The translations under genes and the position numbers were made by a program. A DNA stretch of 64,000 nucleotides from an uncultured Piscinibacter sp. GTDB lineage: Bacteria; Pseudomonadota; Gammaproteobacteria; Burkholderiales; Burkholderiaceae_C. The notes below the pieces were generated by a model. That model did no database searches and was not told the origin of the DNA. It saw only the letters and a list, made by a program, of their open reading frames with translations. The stretch spans positions 1 to 64,000 of the forward strand of contig NZ_CALFYO010000010.1 in the NCBI RefSeq assembly GCF_937952055.1. The letters are read 5' to 3'. Below are positions 8,944-17,247 of this stretch, in pieces. Every line of letters begins with the position of its first letter. Position 1 is the stretch's first letter.

Positions 8944-9609
8944 ATGAACACCGCCGCCGTTCCCACGCTGAAGATCGACTTCGTCTCCGACGTGGTCTGC
9001 CCCTGGTGCGCCATCGGGCTGAGCGCGCTGGAGATCGCGCTGGCCCGGCTGGAGGGCGTGCTGGCCGCCGAGCTGCATTTCCAGCCCTTCCAGCTCAATC
9101 CCGACATGGGCCCCGAGGGCGCCGAGGTGGTGCCGTACCTGTCCAGGAAGTACGGCATGAGTGCCGAGCAGGTGGCGCTCAACCAGCAGGGCATCGCCGA
9201 GCGCGGCGCGGCGGTCGGCTTCGAATTCCGCATGGACCGGCGCAGCCGCACCTACAACACCTTCGACGCGCACCGCCTGCTGCACTGGGCGGGCGAGCAG
9301 GGCGCGGCGCAGCAGCGTGCGCTCAAGCACGCGCTGCTGTCGGCCTACTTCACCGACGGCGAGAACCCGTCCGCGCGCGAGGTGTTGCTGCGCTGCGCCG
9401 AACGCGCAGGGCTGGATGCCGCGCCTGCCGCTGCGGTGGTCGACTCGACGCAGTACGCCGACGCGGTGCGCGAGCGACAGCGCTTCTACCAGTCGGCGGG
9501 CATCCACTCCGTGCCGGCGGTGATCGTCGACGACCGGCATCTCATCCAGGGCGGCCAGCCGCCCGAGGTGTTCGAGCGGGCACTGCGCCAGATCGCGGCG
9601 GAGGCCTGA
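8944..9609 (+). CDS. DsbA/FrnE-family thioredoxin-fold oxidoreductase
   Basis: 221 residues with the FrnE-like start (KIDFVSDVVCPWCAIG). The redox pair is C19-P-W-C22. A helical insertion (residues about 40-150) with the family's AHRLLHWAGEQG segment follows, then a C-terminal cis-Pro region (GIHSVPAVIVDDRHLIQGGQPPEVF). No signal peptide, so a cytosolic dithiol oxidoreductase or isomerase, as known for the FrnE branch. Its stop shares a base with the start of the response regulator gene (TGATG), so it appears to be translationally coupled to the two-component system, which is unusual company for FrnE. Confidence 0.9.
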   Translation: MNTAAVPTLKIDFVSDVVCPWCAIGLSALEIALARLEGVLAAELHFQPFQLNPDMGPEGAEVVPYLSRKYGMSAEQVALNQQGIAERGAAVGFEFRMDRRSRTYNTFDAHRLLHWAGEQGAAQQRALKHALLSAYFTDGENPSAREVLLRCAERAGLDAAPAAAVVDSTQYADAVRERQRFYQSAGIHSVPAVIVDDRHLIQGGQPPEVFERALRQIAAEA

Positions 9610-10283
9610 TGCGCATCCTGGTCGTCGAGGACGATGCCCAGCTCGGCGACGCGCTGGCCACCGGGCTGCGCCAGCGCCAGCACGTGGTCGACTGGTTCCG
9701 CGACGGCACGCAGGCGAACGCCGCGCTCGCCGGCGTACCGTACGACGCGGTGGTGCTCGACCTCGGCCTGCCCGGCGGCGACGGCATGCGCTGGCTGCGG
9801 CAGTGGCGCGCCGAGGGCCGTGACCTGCCGGTGCTGATCCTCACCGCGCGCGACGGCGTGGCCGACCGCGTCGCCGGGCTCGACGCCGGCGCCGACGACT
9901 ACCTCGTCAAGCCGATCACGCTGGACGAACTTGCCGCTCGGCTTCGCGCCATGACGCGGCGCAGCACCGGCCGCGCGCAAAGCGTCTGGCGGCACGGCGC
10001 ATTGGCCTACGACCCGGCCGGCCGCAGCGTGCAGTGGAACGGCACGTCGGTGGAGCTGACCGCACGCGAACTGATGCTGCTCGAGGCGCTGATGGCGCAC
10101 CCGAACCGCATCCTGTCCAAGGCGCAGCTGCAGGAAAAGCTCTACGACTGGGGCGAGTCGCTGGAGAGCAACACGCTCGAAGTGCACGTGCACCACCTGC
10201 GCCGCAAGCTCGGCCGCGATGTCATCCGCACGGTGCGCGGCGTGGGCTACGCGCTCGGGCCGGCCGAGGGCGAGTTCTCGTGA
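9609..10283 (+). CDS. OmpR/QseB-type response regulator
   Basis: 224 residues. Receiver domain with acidic pocket VEDD (7-9), phosphoacceptor Asp51 (VVLDLGLPGGDG), Thr in ILTARD and Lys in LVKPIT. A C-terminal winged-helix DNA-binding domain follows (ELTARELMLLEALMAHPNRILSKAQLQEKLYDWG, ending in IRTVRGVGYALG). Closest in style to the PmrA/QseB/TctD group. It is followed by its kinase gene with a GTGA overlap. A PmrA/QseB-like half-site pair near 15945-15961, in front of the converging minus-strand biosynthetic-type operon, makes that operon a candidate target. Confidence 0.93.
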   Translation: MRILVVEDDAQLGDALATGLRQRQHVVDWFRDGTQANAALAGVPYDAVVLDLGLPGGDGMRWLRQWRAEGRDLPVLILTARDGVADRVAGLDAGADDYLVKPITLDELAARLRAMTRRSTGRAQSVWRHGALAYDPAGRSVQWNGTSVELTARELMLLEALMAHPNRILSKAQLQEKLYDWGESLESNTLEVHVHHLRRKLGRDVIRTVRGVGYALGPAEGEFS

Positions 10284-11623
10284 GTCTGCGGCGGCGCCTG
10301 CTGGTCTACCTGCTGGTCAGCGCGCCGCTGGTCTGGCTGCTCGCCGGCTTCATGTCGATGCGCTTCGCGAAGGACGAGGTCGACGAGCTGTTCGACACCG
10401 AGCTGATCCGCCTCGCCCGCCAGGTGCAGGTGACGCTCGCGGTGCCGCTGGACGGCAATGCCGCGCTGATGCCCGACGCCGCCGCCAGCGACACCAGCGG
10501 CGAAGCCGACCTCGGCGACCTGGCGATCGCCGTGTGGGCGCGCGACGGCCGGCTGTTGCTGTCCGACCGCGAGGGCGTGAACCTGCCCTACCGTGCGGAT
10601 GCCGCCGGCTTCGCTGACCTGCCGATCGGCGACGATGCATGGCGCGTGTACTACCTGCAGTCCTTCGACGGCGAATGGCTGGTGGCGGCGGGGCAGAAGG
10701 CGTACGAGCGCGAGGAGCTGGCCTTCGACCTCACGCTCGGGCAACTGCTGCCCTGGCTGGCCATGCTGCCGGTGCTGCTCGCCGCGATGGCCTGGGCCGT
10801 GCGTCACGCACTGGCGCCGGTGGAGCAGCTCAGCGACGAACTGCGCGCGCGAGGGGCCGACGATCTCCAGCCCGTGCCGCTGGCGCACTCGCCGGCCGAG
10901 CTGAAGCCGCTGGTCGAGGCGATGAACGGCCTGTTCGGCCGCATCGAGTCCGCGCTGGCACGCGAGCGCCGCTTCACCGCCGACGCGGCCCACGAGTTGC
11001 GCACGCCGCTGGCGGTGCTGCGTGCGCAGTGGGACGTGGTGTGCCACGCCGAGCCCGGCGCGGCACGTGAACAGGCCGAGGCCAAGCTCTCCCTCGGGCT
11101 GCAGCGGCTGGACCGACTCGTCACGCAGATGCTCGCGCTGTCGCGCCTGGAGGACGGCAGCACTGCGATGGAACGGCAGGAAGTGGACTGGGCCGCCATC
11201 GTCGAGCAGGCGATGAGCGACTGCCTGCCGACCGCCGAACGGCGCCACATCGAGCTGGCCTGCGACTGGGCGCAGCCCGAGGGGCGGGCGCCGTTGCCGT
11301 TGCTGGGCGACGCTGCGCTGCTCACCGTGCTGCTGCGCAACCTGCTCGACAACGCGGTGCGCTACGCGCCCGAGCGCAGCGCCGTGCTGCTGCGATTCAG
11401 TGAATCGATGCTGGAGGTGGAGAACGACGGCAAGCCGCTGCCCGAAGCGCAGCTCGCCCGGCTGGGCGAGCGCTTCTACCGCCCCGACGGACAGGACGAG
11501 ATCGGCAGCGGCCTGGGCCTGTCGATCGTGCAGCGCATTGCGTCGCTGCATGGCATGACGATGCGCCTCGGGCACCGCGCCGACGGGCGCGGCATGCGCG
11601 TCGCCGTCGGCTTCCTGGGCTAG
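10280..11623 (+). CDS. QseC-type sensor histidine kinase
   Basis: 447 residues from a GTG that overlaps the regulator's stop. Membrane helices at about residues 8-28 and 156-176 enclose a periplasmic sensor of about 125 residues (QseC/TctE-like N-terminal domain with WRVYYLQSFDGEWLVAAGQ). A HAMP-like linker follows. The H box is FTADAAHELRTPLAVLRAQ with His238 as phosphoacceptor, the N box is LLRNLLDNAVRYAPE, and the ATP lid motifs are VENDG and GSGLGLSIVQRI. A complete, apparently functional kinase that would phosphorylate the adjacent regulator. The signal is unknown. It ends 27 bp from the convergent TPR gene at 11651. Confidence 0.93.
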   Translation: MSLRRRLLVYLLVSAPLVWLLAGFMSMRFAKDEVDELFDTELIRLARQVQVTLAVPLDGNAALMPDAAASDTSGEADLGDLAIAVWARDGRLLLSDREGVNLPYRADAAGFADLPIGDDAWRVYYLQSFDGEWLVAAGQKAYEREELAFDLTLGQLLPWLAMLPVLLAAMAWAVRHALAPVEQLSDELRARGADDLQPVPLAHSPAELKPLVEAMNGLFGRIESALARERRFTADAAHELRTPLAVLRAQWDVVCHAEPGAAREQAEAKLSLGLQRLDRLVTQMLALSRLEDGSTAMERQEVDWAAIVEQAMSDCLPTAERRHIELACDWAQPEGRAPLPLLGDAALLTVLLRNLLDNAVRYAPERSAVLLRFSESMLEVENDGKPLPEAQLARLGERFYRPDGQDEIGSGLGLSIVQRIASLHGMTMRLGHRADGRGMRVAVGFLG

Positions 11624-11650
11624 CGTCCGTTCGCGCCGCGGGAGCAGGCC

Positions 11651-12304
11651 CTAGTGGGCGGCGGCGCGCGCCTTCTCGATCAGCGCACGCGCTTCCTCGC
11701 GCCGGCCGGTGTCGGCCACCTGACGGCCGGGCCGCGGCGGCGCCTGCAGCGCACGTTCGAGGTAGCTCACCGCCTCGGCGGCATTGCCGGTTTCCAGCAG
11801 GTACTCGCCGTAGAAGAAGTTCGGGTCGATGCCCTTGGGGTTGAGCGCCAGCGCCTGCTGCAGCAGTTCCTTGGCGCGCTCCTTGTCGCCGAAGCCGATC
11901 GGCCAGCCAGGCACCTTGTAGTACAGCACGCCCAGGCTGTTGTAGGCCGAGCCGTCCAGCACCTTGCCATCGATCTGGATGGCCGTCTCGTACATGAGCT
12001 TGGCGCGCTTGACCAGGCTCAGCGCGCCCAGTCCGCCCTTCTCGCCGGCCCAGGAGCTGACGATGATGCCTTCCCACACCAGCGGCTCGGCGCGCGCAGG
12101 CTGCGCCTGCGCGACCTGGTGCGCCTTGGCGGCCAGCATCTCGAAGCGCTTCTCGCGCTCGGCCGCAGGCGTCTGGTAGCGGATCACCTCCCAGTCGTGC
12201 TGCAACTGCACGACCTCGTCCTCGACGTTGCCGGCCCGGGCCAGCGGCGACAGGGCGAGGGCGGCGCAGAAGGTGGCGAAGAGGGCGAACGGGGTCTTGC
12301 TCAT
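11651..12304 (-). CDS. Periplasmic TPR protein, last gene of the ligase/HDO operon
   Basis: 217 residues with signal peptide MSKTPFALFATFCAALALSPLARA. The mature protein has TPR-like helices (SLVKRAKLMYETAIQIDGKVLDGSAYNSLGVLYY and AKELLQQALALNPKGIDPNFFYGEYLLETGNAAEAVSYLERAL). No enzyme motif. It starts inside the ATGA overlap with the upstream dehydrogenase gene, which supports the start. Being tied to four cytosolic genes, it may organise export, or a periplasmic step, of whatever they make; that is inference. Confidence 0.85.
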   Translation of the reverse strand: MSKTPFALFATFCAALALSPLARAGNVEDEVVQLQHDWEVIRYQTPAAEREKRFEMLAAKAHQVAQAQPARAEPLVWEGIIVSSWAGEKGGLGALSLVKRAKLMYETAIQIDGKVLDGSAYNSLGVLYYKVPGWPIGFGDKERAKELLQQALALNPKGIDPNFFYGEYLLETGNAAEAVSYLERALQAPPRPGRQVADTGRREEARALIEKARAAAH

Positions 12305-13110
12305 GTCGGTGTCTCCATGGGAAGGTGGGTCAGGCTGGCGCGGTGCTTGTCGAAGGCGCCGTCCAGCCACTGCGGCACGGCTCCGTTCAGGCGCACGGCG
12401 AACTTCTCCGGCAGGCCGAGGAAGCGTTCTGCGGCTTCGCTTTCGAGCAGCGCGACGAGGGCGCGCGCCACTGTTTCGGGCGCATCGACCGCCGTACCGG
12501 TGGCGCGGTTGTAGGCCTCGACGCGCTGGTCGTTGAAGCCGGTGCGCGTGCTGCGCGGGCCGAGGTACTGCACGTGCACGGCGCTACCGCGCAGCTCGCG
12601 GCGCAGCGCTTCGGAAAAGCCGCGCAGGCCGAACTTGCTGGCGCTGTAGACGCTGTAGCCGGGCAGCCCGAGGCGGCCGAGCGCCGAGCCGATCTGGATC
12701 ACCTGCGCCTTCGGCCGCCGCCTCAGCACGGGCAGCAGCGCCTGCGTGAGGCGCATCGGCGCGAGCAGGTTGGTGCGCAGCACCTGCTCGAGGTGCTCCG
12801 CGCCCAGTGACTCGAATCGGCCGAAGCTCGGCGTGCCGGCGTTGTTGACCAGCACGTTGATCCCCCAGCGCGCTGCCGCCTCGCACAGCGCGGGCAGGGC
12901 GGCCGCGTCGTCGAGGTCGGCGGCGTGCCAGTAGATGCGCGATGCGGCGTCCGCCTGGCCGCCGAGCTGGCGCGCCAGCGTGGCCAGCCGGGCCGGCGAG
13001 CGGCCGCTGAGCATCACCGACGCCCCGCGCGCGAGCAGCTCCTTGGCGATGGCCTGGCCGATGCCGCCGCTGGCGCCGGTCAGCAGCACGCGGGCGTGGG
13101 CGGCCTTCAT
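12301..13110 (-). CDS. Short-chain dehydrogenase of the ligase/HDO operon
   Basis: 269 residues. Nucleotide-binding TGASGGIG at 11-18, then SGRSPARL (an Arg after the second strand, favouring NADP(H)), NNAG (LVNNAGTPSFG), and the catalytic Ser-Tyr-Lys set (IQIGSALGRLGLPGYSVYSASKFG). The C-terminal region is longer than in a minimal SDR (QWLDGAFDKHRASL) and resembles fatty-acyl/ketoacyl-type SDRs. Both ends overlap neighbours by 4 bp. Expected to reduce a carbonyl on the product of the pathway. Confidence 0.9.
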   Translation of the reverse strand: MKAAHARVLLTGASGGIGQAIAKELLARGASVMLSGRSPARLATLARQLGGQADAASRIYWHAADLDDAAALPALCEAAARWGINVLVNNAGTPSFGRFESLGAEHLEQVLRTNLLAPMRLTQALLPVLRRRPKAQVIQIGSALGRLGLPGYSVYSASKFGLRGFSEALRRELRGSAVHVQYLGPRSTRTGFNDQRVEAYNRATGTAVDAPETVARALVALLESEAAERFLGLPEKFAVRLNGAVPQWLDGAFDKHRASLTHLPMETPT

Positions 13111-13793
13111 GCCAGCGCCTCCTCGGCCTCGGGCGCGGGCAGCGGAAGGCCGCGGAACACGTCGCCGTAGAGGCGGTAGAAGGCCCGCGCCGCATGCACG
13201 ATGGCGGCGCGGTCGGCGCTGTCGTCGATGCGGTCCATCAGCTGCGCGAAATGCGCGGTGTGCTGCTGGTCGAGCGTGCCGTGCGAGCGCAGGTAGCTGA
13301 AGGCGCGGTCGGGCAGCTTGAGGTGCGCCTGAATCTGGTCGGCAGCCTGCAGCGCCAGCGCCACGCTGGTGCCTTCGAGCACGTGCACCATGCCGAAGAA
13401 GCCGAGCGGGTTGCGTCGCGCGATCTGGTCGTAGGCGTAGGCGACCATCACCTCGGTGGCATGGCCGGGCCGGCCGTGGCGCACCGCGTCGGCATCGAAG
13501 CCGCAGGCGGCGATGTCGTCGAGGATCCACTCGTCGTGGCCCGCCTCCTCCTCGACGTATTCGTCCAGCGCCGCATCCAGCCACTGCGCGTGCTGCGGCG
13601 GCAGCGCGGCCTTGCAGGCCCGCAGCAGCGGCACGGTGTGGCGCACGTGGTGGTAGGCCTCGGTCAGGAAGGCCACGTAGCTGGGCAGGGAGACGCGCCC
13701 CTGCAGGCAGCCCTGGATGATCGGCGCGGCGACGAGGCCCAGACGTGCGTCGGCGGTGTCGCGCACGAGTTGCTGGAAGAAGGAATCGTTCAT
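13107..13793 (-). CDS. Heme-oxygenase-like diiron oxidase/oxygenase (HDO, TenA-like fold)
   Basis: 228 residues, all alpha, of the 'iron-containing redox enzyme' family (relatives UndA, CADD, SznF central domain). Candidate metal ligands are E83 and H86 (EEEAGH, an ExxH pair), E140 (HVLEG) and H171, D175, H178 (HGTLDQQH, the HxxxDxxH pattern typical of HDOs). The full six-ligand pattern is therefore present. These enzymes use O2 to attack unactivated bonds, for example decarboxylating fatty acids to terminal alkenes or cleaving amino-acid-derived substrates. With an AMP-dependent ligase upstream and a reductase downstream, a small-molecule role is likelier than thiamin salvage; the TenA catalytic Cys context is not evident. 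Confidence 0.85.
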   Translation of the reverse strand: MNDSFFQQLVRDTADARLGLVAAPIIQGCLQGRVSLPSYVAFLTEAYHHVRHTVPLLRACKAALPPQHAQWLDAALDEYVEEEAGHDEWILDDIAACGFDADAVRHGRPGHATEVMVAYAYDQIARRNPLGFFGMVHVLEGTSVALALQAADQIQAHLKLPDRAFSYLRSHGTLDQQHTAHFAQLMDRIDDSADRAAIVHAARAFYRLYGDVFRGLPLPAPEAEEALA

Positions 13794-15265
13794 GGAGTCT
13801 CCAGGGCGGTCGGCACGAGGCCGAGGGCCTGGGCGTGCCGTGCTTCGATGGCCTGGCGTTGGGGGCGGCCATTCGGCGTGGCCAGGCCGGTTTCGGCGCT
13901 GAAGGCCGCGCCGGCGCGGCACCAGCGCACCACGCGGGCGTAGTCGGGCAGCGTGGCGTTGGCGCGGTCCATGGCGGCCTGCAGGGCGGCGTCGGGCAGA
14001 TCGGCGCGGGTCGGCCAGAGCACCGCCGACAGCGCCGGCTGTGCCTCGCCGAACACCACGGCCTGTGCGATGGCCGGCTCGCCGCGCAACGCCGTCTCCA
14101 CCCACTCCGGGCTGACGTTGCGGCCGAAGGCGGTGATCAGCACCTGCTTCCTGCGGCCGCGCACGTGGAGGTAGCCGTCGGCGTCGATCTCGCCGAGGTC
14201 GCCGCTGCGCCACCACTCGGGTGCGGGACTCGGGTCGCCGAGGTAGCCCAGGAACAGGCTGCCGGCGACCTCGATCTCGCCGCTGGCGCCGACGCGCAAG
14301 CGCGCATGCGGCAGCACGCGACCGGCCGAACCGGGGCGCTGCGCCCCGGGAAGGTTGAGGGTCTGCACCGAACACGCCTCCGACAGGCCGTAGCCCTCGC
14401 AGGCCGGCAGACCGAGCGATTGCGCGGCCTCGATGAGCCGCGTGCCGACGGCGGCGCCGCCCACCGCGACGATCTTCAGCGACGCCGGCGCGCGCGCGCC
14501 GCTGGCCTGCAGCCAGGCGACCCAGCCACGCAGCATCTGCGGCAGCAGGATCAGGCTGTGCGGCTGCGCGGCAAGCACCGCAGCGTGCAGCCTGGCCGGG
14601 TCGAAGCCCGACGAGCCGATGAGCCCGACGTCCGCCAGAGGCGGCGCGATGCAGGTAGCGCCCTGCGACAGCGGCGCCAGAACCCCGGCGAGGTTCTCGA
14701 GCAGCACCGGGAAGGGCAACGCGCTGAGGTGGCGCGTGATCGCCAGCGGTGCGAGCGCCTCGCTCAGTCCGGCGGCGACGCGACCGATCGACGCGCGGCC
14801 GAGGCAGACGCCCTTGGGCGTGCCGGTGGTGCCCGAGGTGAAGGTGAGCTTGACGGTGCCTTCGGGCATCGCGACCGGCCGCCCGGGCAGGCGCAGCCAG
14901 GCCAGCGCCTGCCCGGCAATGCGCTGTTCGGCGGTTGGCAAGGGGGCAAAGGCTGCGACGGCATCGGGCACGGCGAGCAGGCCGTCCGCGCCGGCCGCCC
15001 GCAGCGCGTGGCGGATCTGTGCCGGTGTGAAGAATCCGGGCAGCGGCAAGTGCACCACGCCGGCGGCGAGGGCGGCCAGGTCGGCGACGATCCAGGCCGC
15101 GCCGTTGTCCAACAGCGTGGCGAGCACGCGCACCTGCTGCCGGCGCAGCTCGCCGGCAAGCGCGTCGACTTCGCGGCGCAAGGTATCGAAGTCCCAGAGC
15201 TGCGCGCCGCATTCGACGGCCACGCCGCCGTGGCGGCGCCAGGCGTCGAGCAGCTCGCCGCTCAT
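13790..15265 (-). CDS. AMP-dependent synthetase/ligase
   Basis: 491 residues of the ANL superfamily. The P-loop-like motif TFTSGTTGTPKG lies at 141-152, the adenine-binding motif is EGYGLSEA, and the hinge region is SGDLGEIDADGYLHVRGRRK. The protein is shorter than acetyl-CoA synthetase (about 650 residues). An oddity is that the A10 position, usually NGKxxR with the adenylating Lys, reads NGRPQR here (Arg for Lys). It may thus be weak in adenylation or work in another way. It would activate a carboxylic acid, giving an acyl-AMP or thioester for the neighbouring enzymes. Overlaps both neighbours by 4 bp. Confidence 0.9.
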   Translation of the reverse strand: MSGELLDAWRRHGGVAVECGAQLWDFDTLRREVDALAGELRRQQVRVLATLLDNGAAWIVADLAALAAGVVHLPLPGFFTPAQIRHALRAAGADGLLAVPDAVAAFAPLPTAEQRIAGQALAWLRLPGRPVAMPEGTVKLTFTSGTTGTPKGVCLGRASIGRVAAGLSEALAPLAITRHLSALPFPVLLENLAGVLAPLSQGATCIAPPLADVGLIGSSGFDPARLHAAVLAAQPHSLILLPQMLRGWVAWLQASGARAPASLKIVAVGGAAVGTRLIEAAQSLGLPACEGYGLSEACSVQTLNLPGAQRPGSAGRVLPHARLRVGASGEIEVAGSLFLGYLGDPSPAPEWWRSGDLGEIDADGYLHVRGRRKQVLITAFGRNVSPEWVETALRGEPAIAQAVVFGEAQPALSAVLWPTRADLPDAALQAAMDRANATLPDYARVVRWCRAGAAFSAETGLATPNGRPQRQAIEARHAQALGLVPTALETP

Positions 15266-15882
15266 CCGCCGTGTCCCTGCTGGCGGCGCGCCAGGATGCG
15301 CAGCGCCAGCGGCAGGTGACCGGCGAGCACCACCGGCCGGTGTTCGTAGTAGCGGCCCCAGTCGGCCGCCTCGTCGCCCAGCACCGCCGGATCGGCCGCG
15401 CCGAGCGCCAGCGGCGTCACGCCAATGCGCACGAACAGGTGACGCAGTTCCTCGGTGAGCGTGCTCACCACCCAGCGCGCGCCCTGCGCCGCGAGGTGCG
15501 GGCCGAGCAGCAGGATCAGCCGGCGGCCTTCCCCTGCGCGCATCGCGGCGAGGTGGCCGACCTCGACGATGCGCTCGCGGGGTGTCGTCTCTCCGCACTG
15601 GCGGCCGAGCGTAGCCTCGACCGGTTCGTCCAGGTAGCGCTCGAGGAACAGCGACTGCACGCCCGCGAAGCGGTACCCGGCTGCCGCGACGATGCGGCCG
15701 TCGGCATCGCGCAGGCTGACGAGGCAGGGGGCGAAGTGGCGCAACCTGGCTCCGAAGCGCTCGGCGTAGACGGCGCGGATGAAGTGCTCGACGTCGGCGC
15801 GCTCCTCGTCGCCTTCGCCGTGAAGGCGCAGCGAAGCGTGGGCATCACGCGTGCTTCCGGCGCACGACAGGGCAAGTGGCAT
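15262..15882 (-). CDS. Thermostable hemolysin (T_hemolysin, PF12261-like) family protein
   Basis: 206 residues, first gene of a five-gene operon. It matches the thermostable hemolysin delta-VPH family: VEHFIRAVYAERFGARLRHFAPCLVSL, AAAGYRFAGVQSLFLERYLDEPVE and IVEVGHLAAMRAG are characteristic. There is no signal peptide or membrane helix, which fits badly with a secreted pore-former. The layout resembles GNAT-like or acyl-homoserine-lactone-synthase-like folds, so an acyltransferase role is a reasonable hypothesis, strengthened by the ligase next door. AGGAG lies six bases before the ATG. The name 'hemolysin' is historical and should not be taken as function here. Confidence 0.85.
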   Translation of the reverse strand: MPLALSCAGSTRDAHASLRLHGEGDEERADVEHFIRAVYAERFGARLRHFAPCLVSLRDADGRIVAAAGYRFAGVQSLFLERYLDEPVEATLGRQCGETTPRERIVEVGHLAAMRAGEGRRLILLLGPHLAAQGARWVVSTLTEELRHLFVRIGVTPLALGAADPAVLGDEAADWGRYYEHRPVVLAGHLPLALRILARRQQGHGG

Positions 15883-15944
15883 TCACACTCCTCGCGATGC
15901 CCGGTGGGGCACCTTCAGCGATGGGTGGATGCTCGGAAACCCTG

Positions 15945-15961
15945 GTTAGCGCCGCCTTAAG
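15945..15961. promoter_or_regulatory. Possible PmrA/QseB-type box upstream of the T_hemolysin operon
   Basis: GTTAGC, five bases, then CTTAAG. The spacing of two TTA-centred half-sites with N5 is that of PmrA/QseB boxes (YTTAAK-N5-YTTAAK). The first half-site is poor and the second is perfect. It lies 63-79 bp upstream of the operon's first codon on the minus strand. AT-rich hexamers are rare in this DNA. A QseBC-type pair is encoded at 9609-11623. Tentative. Confidence 0.3.
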
Positions 15962-15989
15962 CCGGCGGGCCCGATCGTGAACAAATGCG

Positions 15990-17222
15990 TCAGGCGAGCG
16001 CTTCGTCGAGCACCTCGACCCAGTGGCGCACCGGCGTGGCGGTGCCGCTGCCGAGGTGCTGGATGCAGCCGATGTTGGCCGACACGATCACCTCCGGCTG
16101 CAGCGGCGCGAGGTGGCCCAGCTTGCGGTCGCGCAACTGGTAGGCGAGCTCGGGCTGCAGCACCGAGTAGGTGCCCGCCGAGCCACAGCACAGGTGCGAC
16201 TCGACCGGGGCCACACGGATGTCGAAGCCGAGTGCCGCCAGATGCGTCTCGACACCGCCACGCAGCTGCTGGCCGTGCTGCAGCGTGCAGGGCGGATGGT
16301 AGGCGAGCTTCTTCGGTCCCGTGGCGCGCAGCTTCGTCTTCAGCTTCGGCACCAGCTCGGGCAGCAACTCGCTCAGGTCGCGGGTCAACTCGACGATGCG
16401 CATCGCCCGTTGAGCGTAGGCCGGGTCGTGCGCCAGTGCATGCCCGTAGTCCTTCACCGTCGCGCCGCAGCCGGAGGCGTTCATGACGATCGCTTCCACC
16501 TTTCCGGTGGAGACCAGCGGCCACCAGGCGTCGACGTTGCGCCGCATGTCGGCCAGGCCGCCGTCGATGTCGTTCAGGTGCGTGCGGATCGCGCCGCAGC
16601 AGCCGGCGCCGTCGGCGACCAGGGTCTGGATGCCGGCGGCGTCGAGCACGCGCGCGGTGGCACTGTTGATGTTGGGCATCATCGCCGGTTGCACGCAGCC
16701 CATCAGCATCAGCACCTTGCGCTCGTGCTCGCGCGTCGGCCAGCGGTGGGCCTGCGTCGGCGCACTCGCCGGAACCTTGTGCTGCAACGATCCCGGCAGC
16801 AGCGGCCTCATCCACTGGCCGACCTTCATCGCCGGGGCGAACAACGGCGAGGTGAGCCCTTCCTTGAGCAGCCAGCGCACGGCCTTCTCGCCGGCGGGAC
16901 GCTCGACACGCTCCTCCACCACCTTGCGGCCGATCTCCACGAGATGGCCGTACTGCACGCCGGAAGGGCAGGTGCTCTCGCAGTTGCGGCAGGTCAGGCA
17001 GCGGTCCAGGTGCTGCTGCGTGGCGCGCGTCACCGGCTTGCCTTCCAGGACCTGCTTGATCAGGTAGATGCGGCCGCGCGGGCCGTCGAGCTCGTCGCCG
17101 AGCAACTGGTAGGTCGGGCAGGTGGCAGTGCAGAAGCCGCAGTGCACGCACTTGCGCAGGATGGCCTCGGCCTCGGTGCCCTCGCGGGTGCCCTGGAACT
17201 CGGATGCGAGTGTCGTCTGCAT
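15990..17222 (-). CDS. glcF: Glycolate oxidase iron-sulfur subunit
   Basis: 410 residues. Two 4Fe-4S motifs are seen in the first 90 residues, C25-x2-C28-x2-C31-x3-C35P (CVHCGFCTATCP) and CLTCRNCESTCP. Two CCG domains follow, with GAGCCGAIRTHL and HLCCGSAGTYS, typical of GlcF and heterodisulfide-reductase-like subunits. It takes electrons from the GlcD/GlcE flavoproteins during oxidation of glycolate to glyoxylate (also D-lactate in related enzymes) and passes them to the quinone pool at the inner membrane. The gene is separated from glcE by an lrgA-lrgB pair, with a 25-bp gap to lrgB, all on the minus strand and apparently one operon. Confidence 0.95.
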   Translation of the reverse strand: MQTTLASEFQGTREGTEAEAILRKCVHCGFCTATCPTYQLLGDELDGPRGRIYLIKQVLEGKPVTRATQQHLDRCLTCRNCESTCPSGVQYGHLVEIGRKVVEERVERPAGEKAVRWLLKEGLTSPLFAPAMKVGQWMRPLLPGSLQHKVPASAPTQAHRWPTREHERKVLMLMGCVQPAMMPNINSATARVLDAAGIQTLVADGAGCCGAIRTHLNDIDGGLADMRRNVDAWWPLVSTGKVEAIVMNASGCGATVKDYGHALAHDPAYAQRAMRIVELTRDLSELLPELVPKLKTKLRATGPKKLAYHPPCTLQHGQQLRGGVETHLAALGFDIRVAPVESHLCCGSAGTYSVLQPELAYQLRDRKLGHLAPLQPEVIVSANIGCIQHLGSGTATPVRHWVEVLDEALA

Positions 17223-17247
17223 GAAGCGTCTCGGTGAATCGTGGCGA

